DNA of 64,000 bases from Sphingomonas echinoides (GTDB taxonomy: Bacteria; Pseudomonadota; Alphaproteobacteria; Sphingomonadales; Sphingomonadaceae), in assembly GCF_029623395.1 (NCBI RefSeq), contig NZ_JAPYKK010000004.1, positions 106,150 to 170,149 on the forward strand, written 5' to 3'. The translations under genes were made by a program, and so were the position numbers. Positions 63,956-64,000 of this stretch are shown here, piece by piece; position 1 is the first letter of the stretch; the number at the start of each line of letters is the position of its first letter. The notes below the pieces were generated by a model. The model was given only the letters and a program-made list of their open reading frames with translations. It was not told where the DNA came from and ran no database searches.

Positions 63956-63959
63956 CACC
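63891..63959 (+). repeat. Three tandem 23-bp degenerate repeats
   Basis: Units start at 63891, 63914 and 63937 with GTGCTGAGCGA, GTGCTGAACGA and GTGCTGAGCGA. Units 1 and 2 differ at few bases; unit 3 diverges after base 12 into the inverted-repeat arm. Confidence 0.75.
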
Positions 63960-64000
63960 GCCCCAAGCGAGACGCCCAAAACCGCGCGCTCCCCTTCCTT

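Overview
The window looks like chromosomal DNA of a Sphingomonadaceae bacterium (Sphingomonas, Sphingobium or Novosphingobium type). The reasons are high GC, four large TonB-dependent receptors, sphingomonad-style aromatic catabolic genes, a CC0125/CC1285-type glycine-rich lipoprotein, and many 4-base ATGA/GTGA gene overlaps. No phage, CRISPR array or intact insertion sequence was seen.

Region 1 (1-12.8 kb) is a divergent uptake and hydrolysis locus. The leftward operon runs DctA-type carrier, carboxymuconolactone-decarboxylase-like protein, SDR, a possible 40-aa ORF, SMP-30 lactonase, periplasmic binding protein, OprP/OprO-like porin. The rightward operon runs TonB receptor, secreted CocE/NonD hydrolase, second binding protein, then a LysR regulator. 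Between them lies a symmetric control region: one 19-bp element repeated in opposite orientation around a 17-bp palindrome holding a LysR T-N11-A motif. Neither binding protein has an ABC permease or ATPase beside it. A partial LnmK/Pnap_2097-like gene enters from the left edge.

Region 2 (13.9-17.9 kb) has an MDR oxidoreductase plus MFS exporter, divergent from a TetR regulator with two 16-bp operator-like sites, then a DUF429-like gene and tRNA-Thr(UGU).

Region 3 (18.1-43.6 kb) is an aromatic-catabolism block. A leftward operon encodes a recombinase-like HTH protein, a one-subunit Rieske oxygenase, IclR regulator, VOC dioxygenase, cupin, alpha/beta hydrolase and two SDRs, one without the catalytic Tyr/Lys. 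After an MFS transporter and an AraC regulator comes a rightward biphenyl-type upper pathway: Rieske alpha and beta, ferredoxin, ferredoxin reductase, cis-diol dehydrogenase, extradiol dioxygenase and C-C hydrolase. A SIR2-fold gene follows a terminator. A leftward operon then encodes a ThDP enzyme, an aspartate-dehydrogenase-like protein, an aldehyde dehydrogenase and an IclR regulator. A FAD monooxygenase and a TonB receptor close the block. The usual hydratase, aldolase and acylating dehydrogenase of a meta pathway are absent.

Region 4 (43.8-50.4 kb) is an iron-siderophore locus: two divergent siderophore receptors with a Fur-like box between them, and a DUF3649, PepSY-TM, DUF3325 module.

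Region 5 (50.3-64 kb) is more ordinary chromosome: S9 peptidase, alpha/beta hydrolase, EEP-family phosphohydrolase coupled to a patatin, LapA, PyrF, TrpF, tRNA-Asn(GUU), an outer-membrane protein, a lipoprotein, SecA and an intergenic repeat cluster.
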